From the NCBI GenBank assembly GCA_947650365.1, contig OX393549.1, positions 18,581,532 to 18,645,531 of the forward strand: DNA of 64,000 nucleotides. Direction: 5' to 3'. The notes under the pieces are model-generated. The model made no database searches and was not told where the DNA came from. It saw nothing but the letters and a program-made list of their open reading frames with translations. How positions within the stretch are numbered: position 1 is the first letter of the stretch; each line of letters begins with the position of its first letter. Source of the stretch: Chamaelirium japonicum (taxonomy: Eukaryota; Streptophyta; Magnoliopsida; Liliales; Melanthiaceae). The translations under genes and the position numbers were made by a program. Shown here piece by piece: positions 12,517 through 24,455 of this stretch.

Positions 12517-13284
12517 TAGGCTTCATGGAGTTCATGTATTAGTAATTGAGTTCCCTTGCTATATGTTTTGATCACTACTATTTTGTATTTAGATGAATAA
12601 AGCTCGATGCTATTTTCTTATTTTATATATGTTAATTGTAAGCAAGATCATTTCCTAGAGTACATAGTACTCAAGTGACATTGTGACTAGTGCTTAGGCA
12701 ATATGTTAGCTAGTCCAATATGCTTGGAGTAAGATGACTTACTCAAGATACCGATACTAGATATGCTTTGGTAATATATCGGAATATTCAATAAGCCTGG
12801 AGTACATGATACTCAAAAGAGACCTGGGCAAGATGTGGGTGGGCAACACGTCAAAATATCTTTATTTTGCTTGCAGTTGATTTAGTATCAACATTGATAT
12901 TATAATGATATGCTTAAACAAGCATGAGCTTGGACATCATGGGCTTGGACACAAGACCAAATATTGATGTGCTCAGATAATCGATAGATACGTAAGAAAG
13001 CCACAAGAGTTATTTTTGGAGTTCCTTATGGGTCTGATAGGTTGACCATGGATATGAATCAGTATAGGATATGTTAAAATAATCATGATCACCTGTCAGG
13101 ATTATTTTGAACAAAGACATGAATGATCTTTTAGTATTTTATTTTAAAATTGATTCGGATCGTGTTTTTCAAAACTAGGTGACTCTCTAAATGTTTCAAA
13201 AAAAAAATATTTTCATTACAAAATTATATGTGTATTTGAAACAAGTTCTCATGTTTATATGATGTAAAGAGCCAAGTGAGAGAT
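12517..13284. other. 3' untranslated region of copia-1
   Basis: No coding content. It contains several loosely repeated phrases (GGAGTA...GATACTCAAG at about 12652-12675 and 12792-12815). It ends in the purine-rich GCCAAGTGAGAGAT that should be the polypurine tract before the 3' LTR. Confidence 0.6.
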
Positions 13285-13668
13285 TGTTGGTTTTTATTGG
13301 TTCTTTAAGAGAGTGTTACTGAACTAGGTGGACCAAGTTGGTTGTCGCGTCCTGATCAGACCGAGCTACTTAACTAGGAGGCCTGATAGGTTGGTGGTAA
13401 ACTTGGCATCATACTTGTGTGCACCCAATAATCGATATATGCCTTGATGGCAGGGGTGGAGTCCTCATACGTACGTCATTAGAGCCATTATTGTGAATCC
13501 AGAGGGATTAAGGAGGACCTATCGAATCTGTGGAAGATGACAGCTTATGGAAGATCTTCACCCAGTATTAAGAAGGATCTCTCTTATCTTCTCACGAAGG
13601 TACGTTCTTTATCCATGACGATAATCTTGGTTGAAGATCGGGGTTGATCTCGCAAAGAAACCCCAACA
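13285..13668 (+). repeat. 3' LTR of copia-1
   Basis: It starts TGTTGGTTTTTATTGG and ends GAAACCCCAACA. It is shorter than the 5' LTR through internal deletions, including loss of the GGTTACGTTTACCGG block. Confidence 0.85.
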
Positions 13669-15280
13669 TCTATATAATCTGCTCCATCTTAATCAGAAAA
13701 AGTCATATTTTGTTGTTGATTATATTCTCGTATCCTTGGTTATTTATTTACTCGTGCACGTGCACACGTGATAATATACAACCAACGTGGTGTGGTGCTT
13801 TTCGGCGCTAACCAACCATGTAGTTGTCGGAGCACTAGTTTTGAAATTACAAAAGTTATAATGATAGTTTAAGAATTTTATATTTTTAAAATGCTATTTT
13901 GAAAAAAAAAAACCTCTTAGGTAAATTTTGTGACAAAAATAATAAAACTGAGTATCTTTTTTCTGACCATAGGATACGTCAAAAGTAGCTCAAGAACTAA
14001 GTTTCCGTTTATGAAGTTAATGACTTAGGAACTCCATGCAACGAAATGATCAGCTTTAACAAATGTTTAGCTACTTGAGATTGCTTGCCCAATTAAAAAC
14101 TAGATCGGATCTATTATATCCTAATAAGAGAAAACAATTAAGAAAATAAAATTAAATCTTAGAGATGACTCACGATATTTTTTAACATGGTTCGGATCCA
14201 CACATGTTCCTATATCCACAGAACCATATCCGAGTTTAGGAACTAAATCAAGATAAATAGGTACAAGTCCGACATTATATCATCCAACGGCTCGATCTTA
14301 TTGGCTCTGCCACCATTGATACTCTTGGTCTCTTCAACTTGCAATCCACACATGAAATGTCTTCACTCCGCATCATTGATCCTCGTGTTCATGATGTCGA
14401 CACACGACCATTGTTTTCTCTGAAAGAAAGGCCTTCGGTAGCCACACAGAAGTACTACCTCGAAGTTGACACACGACCTTGGTATAATTTATTACGAGGA
14501 CAAAATACAATCTCAGATGCAAAGGGATAAAGACATCATGAACTAGTCTTGGTATGTGATATACAAATATGAGAAAGAACTAGTCCTGAGTTTTATCTCT
14601 TTCACTATGAACAAGAAGAAATAGCCTTCTCTTCTAACGGATTCAACTAGAGACTTAAAGAGAAAATCCCTATAAACCTCAACATCATAAAAGCTTAAAG
14701 ATCAGGAAGCTGCATCTCTAATTCGAGCTTATATACAAGGCTATATATAAGCTCAACAATTCAATCAAATCATAAATGTACATACTAAAGGATTCATAAT
14801 TGAATCGGGCCAGGTTGGCCGAAAATGTGGATCCGATTGGTCGGAATATGTAAAACCTCAACTCATCGGCAAGTCGCAAAATCTGATCGGTTAGACTCTA
14901 AGCACCGATTGGTCTAATGCTGAGTCATTACCTGAATCAAGTTTGCTTTTTGAAAGGGTTTGTTTGAGGAGAGAAAAAGCTAAGAAGGCTGATAAAATAA
15001 TAACGTCACACACACACACTCTCTCTCTCTCTCATGTTTTTTTTAAATCGAACATGTGGAGTAGGATTCATTGCATTGAGTGGCACCACAATCATTCGTG
15101 CATTGCACATGATTATATATATCCACATAATTCGTATACCCGAAAGAGTAATTCATGAATTATTTGACAAATCTATGTATAAATCATGAATTATTCGAGC
15201 ATTCCCCAAGCCGTCGAATAATTGAAAGAATTTTGTTACACAGGCATATACGAAAGAATAAAAAGGCAAATAGTTAGCGG
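13669..15280. other. No gene identified
   Basis: AT-rich intergenic DNA with no recognisable domain or repeat end. (CA)n(CT)n of about 30 bp lies near 15007-15034. Short open frames (for example 14339-14530) show no conserved feature. Confidence 0.5.
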
Positions 15281-15330
15281 CACTACAATAAAAGTACATT
15301 AGCCTTTATCACCAAAAGTATATACGGTCG
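15281..15330 (+). mobile_element. Single CACTA (En/Spm) transposon terminus
   Basis: CACTACAATAAAAGTACATTAG at 15281 fits the CACTA superfamily terminus (CACTACAAxAAAA). The matching inverted end TTTTATTGTAGTG was not found within the next few kb, so this may be a truncated element. The sequence after it (GGTCGTGTCTGTCGAATT...) has the short repeated sub-terminal style of CACTA ends. Confidence 0.45.
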
Positions 15331-15421
15331 TGTCTGTCGAATTTGGTCGAGTATTTACAATAGCTAGGCCGTCGAAATTGCTTTCCCAATTGTGTCAATT
15401 GGGCTTGGACTCTAGAATTTA

Positions 15422-15590
15422 AAATCTGAATTTTTTTTTCTTTTTCGTCAAGGCTAGACCCGACTTGAACTCACCTAGATTCGAGCCCACAAATATTTAC
15501 TGGAAGCAAGAATCAATCCCAGGTCTCGGGTGCCAAACACCAAGACTTTACCAAATGAGTGAGTTGTCACATGTGTCAAAGCTACCCCTC
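15422..15590 (-). mobile_element. tRNA-derived SINE candidate, minus strand
   Basis: On the minus strand, TTTGGTAAAGTCTTGG (box A-like) is followed about 30 bp later by GGGATTGATTC (box B-like, one mismatch to GWTCRANNC). A body of about 100 bp and an A-rich tail follow (plus-strand T9CT5 at 15430-15446). That layout fits a SINE. No TSD could be fixed. Confidence 0.45.
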
Positions 15591-15765
15591 CCTCCTATTT
15601 TTGCTTTACCACTGCATTAGAGGCTAATTTGTACCACCCCCGTGGGCCCCCTAGTTATTTTTCGTCGAGCAAGCCGCCGAATTAGATAAGATTAGATTTG
15701 GTGGAGCGGCCTCGTCATTGGAAAAGGCGCTAATTCGGCGGTTGGGCCACCGATTATATATTTTA

Positions 15766-17242
15766 AATATAGGACAAATCACAAAAACCTCTCGTGAACT
15801 ATACATCTCGTTTCATATTGGACCCTGTTGGGTGTGTGTTTTAAAACCACACAAAAGACATGGGTTTAGTCCCATATTGGTAAGGGGAGAAATCCCCTAC
15901 CAACATATAAGGGTTTGCCCACTTCCTCCCACTAGTCATCACACTAGAGGAGGGGCTCCACTAGCTCACACACGCGCGCGCGTGCGTGCCGAGCCGGGCC
16001 GGGCCGGGCATGGGCATGGGCGGCGCGTGTGTGTGCGCCCACGGACCCGGACACAATAGCACCTCCGAAATGGGCTGGTCCGCACCTGCCCTCTTTTTGT
16101 TTTTTGCTTTTAAGTCCTCCACCATTTATGATATTCCTTTTTGGCTACTAGCCGTTTTGCATGCGACCCGTTGCTGCATGCGAGCCGTTACGAGACTGCT
16201 CTCTGCGAGCTGTAACGTGCAAGGTTAATGGGCTTAATCGCAGCCCATTAACCGCTCCCCTCTTTCAGCCTCCCATTAACAGCCCGAGGCCTATATAAGG
16301 GCCGGTGCAGCCATGGGATGTACACACTCCGAAAATCGGAATTTCTCCCTGCATACTGCCTCTCTCACTCCCATTCTCTCGTGCCGTGTTGCTGTGGTAC
16401 TGCCCCTTTGCTCCGAATAAACTCCCTCTCTCGGACCAAAGCCTTGCTGCGGTGCTGCCTCCCGGCCTCGAGAAAATCGTCATCGAGTCGCTGGGTTCCT
16501 GAAAGTCTACGAGGTTCGGAAAACCTTCTTGGAGTCGTGCCGACGAGAAGGAGGTCGCCTGACCGGGGTCGCCGTATCTCCGAGAACAATTGCCACGAGA
16601 CCCGCACGAGGGGGGGCAATAAGATTCTTGGGACAGTGCCTAGCACGCTTCGACCACAGGCCAGAGTTTCTAACTCTTCTTTTGTCCTAATATTAGATCT
16701 AAAATAATCGACTTGCATCTAATAGAGAAATCTAAATAATTAGATATATTTTAGATAGACTGTATCTCCCTTTTAGAAAAGTTCGGCAAGGTGAATGACG
16801 GTTCCATAGAACCCGCTCTGCCTTGGCAAACAATTTCTAAAAGAAATTTGTGACTTGTCCTTGTTTGCGAAAACAACATTTGCTAATCAAATTTAATATT
16901 AATAATTCGATTAAATCCTAAATTTGCTAGTTTAGAACGATTAGATTTCCAACAGACCCCAGCTACTTTTTTGAACAATTTGATCCCTGAACTATGCTCC
17001 GTGTGCATTTAGCCCCCTACATTAACTTTTTATCCTGAAAATATCCTTATCAATTTCCAACAAGACTCAAAATTATTTTAAAATATTTAATTTATGCTTA
17101 CTAGGATAAAGATATTTTCGAAATAAAAGTTAACTGAGGGGATTAAATGCAGACGGAGCATAGATTAGAGATCAAATTATTCAAAAAAAAGTTGAGCGAC
17201 CAATATGGAACGAGATGTAAGAGGTTTTTGTACTTTGTCCTT
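15766..17242. mobile_element. MITE family M copy 1, split by a solo LTR
   Basis: The left part is 15766-15825 and the right part 16955-17242. The ends are imperfect inverted repeats of about 50 bp (AAAACCTCTCGTGAACTATA on the left; its inverse TATGGAACGAGATGTAAGAG on the right). The inner part has runs such as TTTTTATCCTGAAAATATCC. Sister copies are at 18240-20075 and 20395-20717. Confidence 0.65.
15826..16954. mobile_element. Solo LTR, 1129 bp, with perfect 5-bp TSD
   Basis: It starts TGTTGGGTGTGTGTTTTAAA and ends GATTAGATTTCCAACA. GACCC flanks it on both sides (15821-15825 and 16955-16959). It contains a GC-rich stretch with GCGCGCGCGTGCGTGC and GGGCCGGGCCGGGC (about 15973-16010) and no coding domain. 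A full element reduced by LTR-LTR recombination is the standard explanation. Open frames here (for example 16318-16707) are LTR sequence, not genes. Confidence 0.88.
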
Positions 17243-17700
17243 AAATTTAATTTTAAAAAATATAGCATAATCGGTCAATTTTGCAGGGACCGCTATCGCT
17301 GTCTTCGAGGAATCCTCCTTCCTCATCATCTCAACACTTTGGAGCAATTCCCCTACTTGCTGGAGCTTAGGAACCTTTGCTCTTGTATCATCATTTGGCT
17401 ACTACTTTCTTGAAGCCAACTTGAGTTCCTTACCCAAATGGGTGGCTGAACTCTGGAGTAAGTCTCCATCTGGGCCCAGAAATTTCCATCACAGTTTCTG
17501 AACGCTATAGAACCGTTGTCCTTCGCTAATGTAGCTAGCGGGAGGAAAAAACAAGCGCTCTTGTAACTCGCCTTTGTTGCTCGCTACATGAAGCGCTCAT
17601 CTTCCTGCTCGACGTGTAGCTAGAGGCAGCGTCTCGCTATCGGTGGGCCCAACATAATTTGAACAAAATTGAAATGTTGAACACGGTAGCTTCGGCGCCA
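17243..17700. other. No gene identified
   Basis: Intergenic sequence. 17528-17640 holds a loose inverted pair (ATGTAGCTAGCG ... CGTGTAGCTAG). Nothing else recognised. Confidence 0.45.
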
Positions 17701-18073
17701 TGTTGGGTTTTGCCCCACATCGGCTAGGGGCTGGGTGGTAGTGTCATCATATGCCCTTTAGTGGACTTCCCCTTATTATTTGGATTTTGGGGTGTGAGAG
17801 TATCAACAAACGGTATCAGAGCGAGGTTCTACCCAGTCTCCATTTCGGGAGGATCCAGGTTGTGCCTCTTCCCGTGTTGCACACCGGCCCAAGACTTGTG
17901 GCACTCCGCACGAGATGGGGTTGTTGGATTCTGGCCTGTCCTAACCTTGTGTGAATTGGGGGATTGTTGGGTTTCGTCTCACATCTATCTAGGTGGTAGT
18001 GTTTTCATATACCCTCCAGTGGACTTCTCCTTACGATCCGGGTTTTGAGATGTGAGAGTATGTATGCCGTACA
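17701..18073 (+). mobile_element. TRIM element with ~108-bp LTRs
   Basis: LTRs are 17701-17808 (TGTTGGGTTTTGCCCCACAT...AGTATCAACA) and 17965-18073 (TGTTGGGTTTCGTCTCACAT...GCCGTACA). After the first LTR comes the PBS AACGGTATCAGAGCGAGG (initiator tRNA-Met type), and before the second the purine-rich TGAATTGGGGGAT. The internal part is about 156 bp and non-coding. No matching TSD. A same-family element lies at 35300-35550 (minus) and fragments at 20190-20270 and 60545-60610. Confidence 0.8.
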
Positions 18074-18292
18074 CGATATAATTTGAACTAAAAAGTAGGA
18101 AAATAACAGGGAGTGATGGAATTGCACCCAAAAAAATGGCTCCCTATAATAGAGAAGGAATAGGGACTGATTAAGATGTTTTTGAGTTTTGCACGAGTCT
18201 CTGACACTTTCCACCTCTCGTACCTAAAAGTTGCTTTGTCCTACACTAAATAGACAAAAAAAGTACTCCCCTGCGCTATACATCTCATTTTA

Positions 18293-18642
18293 GAGGTTTT
18301 TATCGAAATGGCCACCAACTCTCAACTATTGTTGAGAATGGACCCCGTCAAGAAATCTAAACGAAAATGGCCACCAGCACGTGGGAAACAGGTCGCACGG
18401 TGACACTAAACAGGTAAAAAGACATATTGACCCTTACCACTGTAAAATTTTTTAGTCCCTCTTCTCCCGGGGTTGACATGCAGTCATCATCACCATCTTC
18501 ACCACCTCCATCTCCTCTCACAGAGAGAGTCAAAGAGTGAGAGAGTGAGCAGAGAGAGTGAGAGAGTGGGTGAGCAAAGAGAAAGAGAGAGTGAAAGAAA
18601 GAGTGAGAGAGAAACAAAGAGTGAGAGAGAAACAGAGAGTGA

Positions 18643-18685
<43 letters not shown>

Positions 18686-19777
18686 GAAGAGAGGAGGGGT
18701 GCAACCCACGTTCCAGCAGCCCTCCTCCTCAAGCTCCGGCGACCATCCGACACCGGCCCGCCATCCTCCTCCACCTCCTCTCACGGTGGCAGTCAAGCCC
18801 AAGCCTAAGCCGACCTTCCCTAGCTCCGGCGGTCCACAACCGAGCCGGCGCCCAACCCCTGCTGCCGCGCTGCCGTCGCCGACAAACCCGAGCTCCGGTG
18901 ACGCACGGGTGGAGCAGCGGCGACACCCCCCCCCCCCCCCCCCCCCCCCGCGACCGATCTCCCGACCCCCCCTGCACTTCGGCGCCCGATCTCCCCCGAG
19001 CTCGATCTCGACCCCCCCTCCCCGTGCTCCGGTGACGCACGGGAGGAGCAGCGGCGACCCCCCCTCCCTGTGCTCCGACGACGCGCGGAGGGAGCAGCGG
19101 CGACGCCCCCTCCTTCGTCCTTTGCTCCGGCAAAATAACATGTTTCGTCTAGTTTTCGTCGCCAAAAAATCACAGTCATTTTTGCCAGAGACTGGCTTTG
19201 GGCTGTGAGACGAAAATCGGACGAAATTCAACGAAATAACATATTTCGTCGCCAAAAAATCACAGTCATTTCTGCCAGAGACTGGCTTTGGGCTGTGAGA
19301 CGAAAATCGGACGAAATCCGACGAAATAACATGTTTCGTCTAGTTTTTGTCGCCAAGAAATCACACTCATTTCTGCCAGAGACTGGCTTTAGGCTGTGAG
19401 ACGAAAATCGGACGAAATCCGACGAAATAACATGTTTCGTCTAGTTTTCGTCGCCAAAAAATCACAATTATTTCTGCCAGAGACTGGCTTTGGGCTGTGA
19501 GACGAAAATCGGACGAAATCCGACGAAATAACATGTTTCGTCTAGTTTTCGTCGCCAAAAAATCACAGTCATTTCTCCCCGAGACTGGCTTTGGGCTGTG
19601 TGACGAAAATCGGACGAAATAACAAATTTCGTCTAGTTTTCGTCGCCGAAAAATCACAGTCAGTAAAAGGGTAGTTTGGTCCCAAAGAGTTTCAATGGTC
19701 ATTTTGGTAAAGCCAAAAGCAACCTGGCCCATTCTCAACAATAATTGAGAGTTGGTGGCCATTTCGGTAAAAACCTC
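18293..19777. mobile_element. Non-autonomous Mutator-like element (MULE), 9-bp TSD
   Basis: Terminal inverted repeats of about 49 bp: GAGGTTTTTATCGAAATGGC... on the left (18293-18341) and its near-perfect inverse on the right (19729-19777). A perfect 9-bp duplication CTCATTTTA flanks it (18284-18292 and 19778-19786), the size typical of MULEs. No transposase is inside. Contents: a GA-rich tract (18527-18690), a GC-rich proline/serine-coding-like stretch (18700-19130) with a run of about 20 C, and a tandem array of 101-bp units. The GC-rich block could be a captured gene piece (Pack-MULE), but I recognise no parent gene. Confidence 0.85.
19135..19660. repeat. 101-bp tandem array inside the MULE
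   Basis: The phrase GAGACTGGCTTT recurs at 19191, 19281, 19382, 19483 and 19584, giving spacings of 90, 101, 101 and 101. Each unit also carries an inverted pair built on GACGAAAATCGGACGAAAT and TTTCGTCTAGTTTTCGTC, so every repeat can fold. Confidence 0.9.
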
Positions 19778-20075
19778 CTCATTTTATGTTGCTCCCTCAA
19801 TTTTTTTTTAACAATGTGATCCCCTATCTATGCGACGTTCACAATAAACCCCCTCTGTCAATTTTTTTATCCCAAAAGTATCCTTATCAATTTTCAATAA
19901 TTCACACAAAATTGTTTTAAAATATTTAATTTATACTTAACATGATAAGGATATTTTCAAAATAAAAATTGATAGAGGGGGTTAAATGCAAACGAAGCAT
20001 TTTAAAAAATAATTGAGGGGCCAATATGATATGAGGTGTATAGTTGTGGGAAGGCTTTTTTAACTTACCCAAAAA

Positions 20076-20394
20076 AGTATGATGAAAAAAAAAGTTGAGG
20101 CAAGGATGGAGAATCTAAATGGAGGACCCCCCATGGATATTAATTGGCACGTGAACCTTCATCGAGCAACCCACTCTTAGTGTCAGTGCAGTGCAGTGTT
20201 TCCATATACTCTCTAGTGGACCTCTCCTTACGATTTGGGTTTCGGGACTTGAGAGTATGTATGCCGTACACGAAATGGAATATAATAGGGAGCAATGGAA
20301 TTGCACCCAAAAAATGGCTCCCTATAATAGGGAAGGAATAGAGACTTGCTACCTCCCGTACCTAAAAGTTGCTTTGTCCTAAACTAAATAGACA
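20076..20394. repeat. Segmental repeat of the 17995-18270 region
   Basis: 20190-20394 repeats 17999-18270 (LTR tail of the TRIM, then GTATGCCGTACACGA, ATGGCTCCCTATAATAG, CCTAAAAGTTGCTTTGTCCT). 20087-20190 is repeated again at 20985-21090 (GAGAATCTAAATGGAGGACC). The local sequence has therefore been duplicated in direct orientation, after the TRIM inserted. Confidence 0.75.
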
Positions 20395-20717
20395 AAAAAA
20401 AGTACTCCCCTGAACTATACCTCATTTTATATTACTCCCTCAAATTTCTTTTTTACCAATTTGATCGTTAGCAGTTAACCCTTTCGCCAATTTTTTATCC
20501 CAAGAATATCCTAATCAATTTTCAATAATACACAAAATTGTTCTAAATATTTAATTTATGCTTACCATGACAAGGGTATTTTTGAAATAAAAGTTGACAG
20601 AGGGGGCTAAATACAAACGGAGCATAGTTCATGGATCAAATTATTCAATAAAAATAGTTAAGGGACCAATATGATATGAGGTGTATAGTTGTGGGGAGGT
20701 TTTTATAATTTACCCCA
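20395..20717. mobile_element. MITE family M copy 3, uninterrupted
   Basis: It starts AAGTACTCCCCTGAACTATA and ends GTATAGTTGTGGGGAGGTTT. It is AT-rich, about 320 bp, with imperfect inverted ends. This is the copy that shows the family without nested insertions. Confidence 0.65.
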
Positions 20718-21503
20718 AAAAAGTAGAGGAAGTTTGACATAAGTCCTTTTTGAGAGATGACTTTTAGTTGCAGGACACATTAATTTCAAAATATAGCTCA
20801 AGTCCCTCCCGACGAATATATACTCTTTCTAAAAACGAATATACACTCTTTCTCAGAGGATTATATGCTGTTTCTGAACATTAATATACTCTTATTGGAG
20901 ACGAATGTATAATTATAGGGATATTAGCTAATGTATCAAATTATGATGTCCTGAGGCTAATATTGTAAATGGTTAAGGACCTATACCTAAAAGAAAAAGT
21001 TGAGACAAGGAACGAGAATCTAAATGGAGGACCCCCCATGGATATAAATTGGCACGTGAACCCCCACCGAACCACCCGCTCTTAGTGTCGGTGGAGGCCC
21101 CGGTTGATACGGCGAGCACTGAGCGACCGGCAGCAGCGGCGGTGGGTCCGGAGAATGGCGGTGAGATTAAGATACTCCTCCTGCTGCCCTATAACGTAGG
21201 GACGGCCCTCCAATCTCACCCCCCCACATTCTTCGTAGAGATGTTCGTTCCACTGTGGCCCCTCCAATAATAGTTGTAGACACCCTCAATTATTTTGGGA
21301 CCTGAGGCCTTCACCAATGACTATTGGTGCATTTGGTTAACAGTTTTGGATGCCTGGTTTTGGGCCAGAATAAGTTGGCCTCTTTAAGGTTATGTTTTTT
21401 TCTTGGGAGTTGGAACTATGGGGATCACCTGTCTCAGTACTCGGCTAGACCGACACGGCCTGCGTTTCGATCGGCTAGAGCAGATGATAGCTCAGGGTCT
21501 TGA
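20718..21503. other. Intergenic, with a second copy of the GAGAATCTAAATGG repeat
   Basis: 20985-21090 duplicates 20087-20190. 20810-20910 has a repeated phrase (AATATACTCTTTCT, AATATACACTCTTTCT). An open frame at 21049-21270 starts in this repeat and has no recognisable domain. Confidence 0.5.
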
Positions 21504-22406
21504 TGTTGGAAGAAAGAATGATCAAGAAACAAAAATCACAATACGACACTACACAGGCTGAGGCACGTGTAAACATGTTTCCTGTAAACCGTTATTCGCA
21601 CTCTATAGTAGCTGACGGGTTTGCTTGTGAATCACCTCCCAGGATACAACAGCATGTGGGACTGCACCCCGTATTGCTGAAGAACCCATTTCAATAAATC
21701 TGAACACAGGGTTTTCTGGTATATAAATAAACACAATAAAAGAGAATTCAGAGTGATCAGTCGTAATGATCGGTATTCATACATCATTTTTCGTAGTAAG
21801 CTATGGGCTTGAATATTTAAGGCTTAAAACACCCCTTGATATCCAACATAAGCAATGGTTCGCATGCCAACAGTTGCCAAACCTCCCAGGCGGATTGTGC
21901 AACTGCCTGGGCGGAAAGCCAATCCGTTCGTTTGGATCGTCGCATCCGCCCGGACGGATGACTCAATAACCGCCTAACCCAACAGGTGTTTCTGGCACCC
22001 TTTGGGCCTAACCACAAAGCGAAAGCACCATTTGGTCCATTCGTGCATACTCGTACGCACACTGTCTAGCCCACTCTTGGATTGTCCTAACATAATGAAT
22101 AGATTTGATCCACTGGGCCACACACCCGAGTTAGCCCATTCGGTCCTATCTCTATCTAAAAAAAGAAGTGGCTCCTCAATGTGACTCGTATCATGCTAAG
22201 TACGCCTCTAAGCACTTAATCACATCGTATCTCGCGCTCGACGCATTGCACCTCACCGTGTAAGCCCATTTTTTCTTTTATTTGACTAAAATATCTCCTG
22301 ATGGGTTTTAATCACTAACATCCTACCTTGCAAGTCTCAAAGCTTACCAAGGAGCCACAACCACTAAAATAGTTAAATATTAAACCTATTTAGAAAATCT
22401 TTAACA
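21504..22406 (-). repeat. 3' LTR (left) of the non-coding LTR element
   Basis: It carries about 120 bp (about 21820-21945, CCTCCCAGGCGGATTGTGCA region) missing from the other LTR, so one copy has a deletion or this one an insertion. Confidence 0.8.
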
Positions 22407-24455
22407 ATCCTCTATCATTTTCAAAATGCATATTTTTTTAAAAAAGAAAATTTATTTTTTAAAAACATAGACTGCACCACAAAATGATTGCCTACATACC
22501 CTTATCAGGATCAAGCCTAAATTTTTTATAAGAGACTTGTGTAAGAATCAATTAAGTTCTCACTTGACTTTATATGAGTGATTACAATTATTCATATTTG
22601 AATCAAATGTATTTCACTCTTAATTATTCCTTTTAGAATTAAATATTTCATAAAGTCTATTTTGACTCGTAATAATTTTTTTTTAGATCAAATGATTCCT
22701 CATTGAATCATATTTTAGACTTATATGTCTAAACTTAAATTATAGTGATTCCTTCTCGAATCAAATGATTCATCTTCAAATTAAATTATGAAAGAATTTC
22801 TATTTACCTAGGTTTCTAGTGAATTTACTCAATATATTCACTAAATAGCACTCTCCTACTCAAGTTGGGATTTTATAATGATTTCTCTTCGAATCATTAA
22901 TTCTAGTGAAAGATAAAAACTTTTTTATTTATTTTAATTTTATTTAGATGATAACCTCTTCATTTCTTAAAACTCATTTAAGCTATTGTCAATGATTACA
23001 AGATCAACATATACGTAGATGATTACTTATTGACTTGTCCTTAGAATAAAGACATTTATCTGTAGTATTATGGATAAACCATAATTAACTACTACAATAT
23101 TTTTATATCTCACTGCTTTGTTGCGTGTTTTAGTCTAATATACTTTAACAAGTCAATATATCTTATTCGGATAGCTAATCAAAACAAACCTTTTGGGTTA
23201 TACCCAAATTTGATTTCTCAATAAATTTCACTAAAAGTTTGAGGATCAACCTCTACTGGAAGTTCAATAGGCATATTTCAAATAACTTGTTTCTATCTCC
23301 TTCAATAGATAAAAATGGATTTGATAGGGAATTATTTGATCAGGTCCTGAGAACTTCTCTTATTTAGTCCTTTGGTTTTCACAAAACTCACTAGGATCAT
23401 CAAACACACCATAGAGTCAAATGTCTATGAGTTCTTAAAGAACTATATATCTATGGATTGTTTTCGCTATTTTAATTTTACCTGAAAAACATTTTGTTTT
23501 TAATAAATTACTGCTATTTCAGAAGCTGAAGTCTAAGCGTTGTCTCCCTTGTTCTTGTTATTCGAAATTATTATAAGTTCAAGTGTCCCTTTCGTTTGTA
23601 CTTTGTTTATCGAGATCCAGATATAGATCAATCCAATTAGTTTTGTAGCATCTATATCACCATTAAAGTTATCTTAGCTTTGATGTTACTTGTACACGCA
23701 AGCCTTTCGATTAAAGAGTCGACACCATTTATGTCATTTATTTCAAGTAATATGTTAAAATCTTTTATCGAGTCTCTTTTCAATGATATACTAAAAGATA
23801 TCTAGTTAAGTTAGTGTCAAAGCACTATCCTTACTACGTTATGTCGATCAACCTCGATATTGAGATTCCTTTAGCATGTCGATTAACCTCGACATGAGGA
23901 TTCCTTTATTATGTCGATTAATCTCGATATACGGATTCTTTTATTATATCCACTGATCTATCTAACCCAACACACGATATTTAATTCGATCATATATGGT
24001 TAATAGATAGTTTTTGTATTTTATCTCTTTGGGCCTGCCTTGCTTTCATAATTGAGTTATGAAACTCATAATTAAATTATTTTACCCATAGGATCTAATT
24101 AGCCACATTATAAGAACATAAATTATCTCATTTAGATGATTTCATTATTCTTGGATAGAGTTCTCTACCACCCTCCATATGGATGATTTCATTATTCTCG
24201 AATAAAGTTCTCTACCACCCGCTGTATAAAATCCCTCATAGTGGATCCAAATTCTTCTCTCAAACTGTCTTCGACGATTATAGTGAGAATGATCATTGCA
24301 TTACCAAGGTTTTTGCTGCTACTTATACCTAAAGCCTGTGTCAGAAATATGTTCATTTAATCTATAACTAGATCTCTGAATCTTGATATATTTTTCAATA
24401 CATAGAGTTTCAATTTTTCCATTTTGAAATAAGAAATCAAATAACGTTTTAAAAT

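Larger units (their letters stand above)
18240..20075. mobile_element. MITE family M copy 2, split by a MULE
   Basis: The left part is 18240-18292 (GTACTCCCCTGCGCTATACA) and the right part 19778-20075, ending GAGGTGTATAGTTGTGGGAA. Apart from the MULE insertion it matches the intact copy at 20395-20717. Confidence 0.65.

Noticed and set aside
18530..19255. Overlapping frames of 216-241 codons on both strands in the MULE
   Set aside because: They run through GA-repeat and GC-rich low-complexity DNA. Several mutually overlapping frames are open, and no domain or splice pattern supports a gene.
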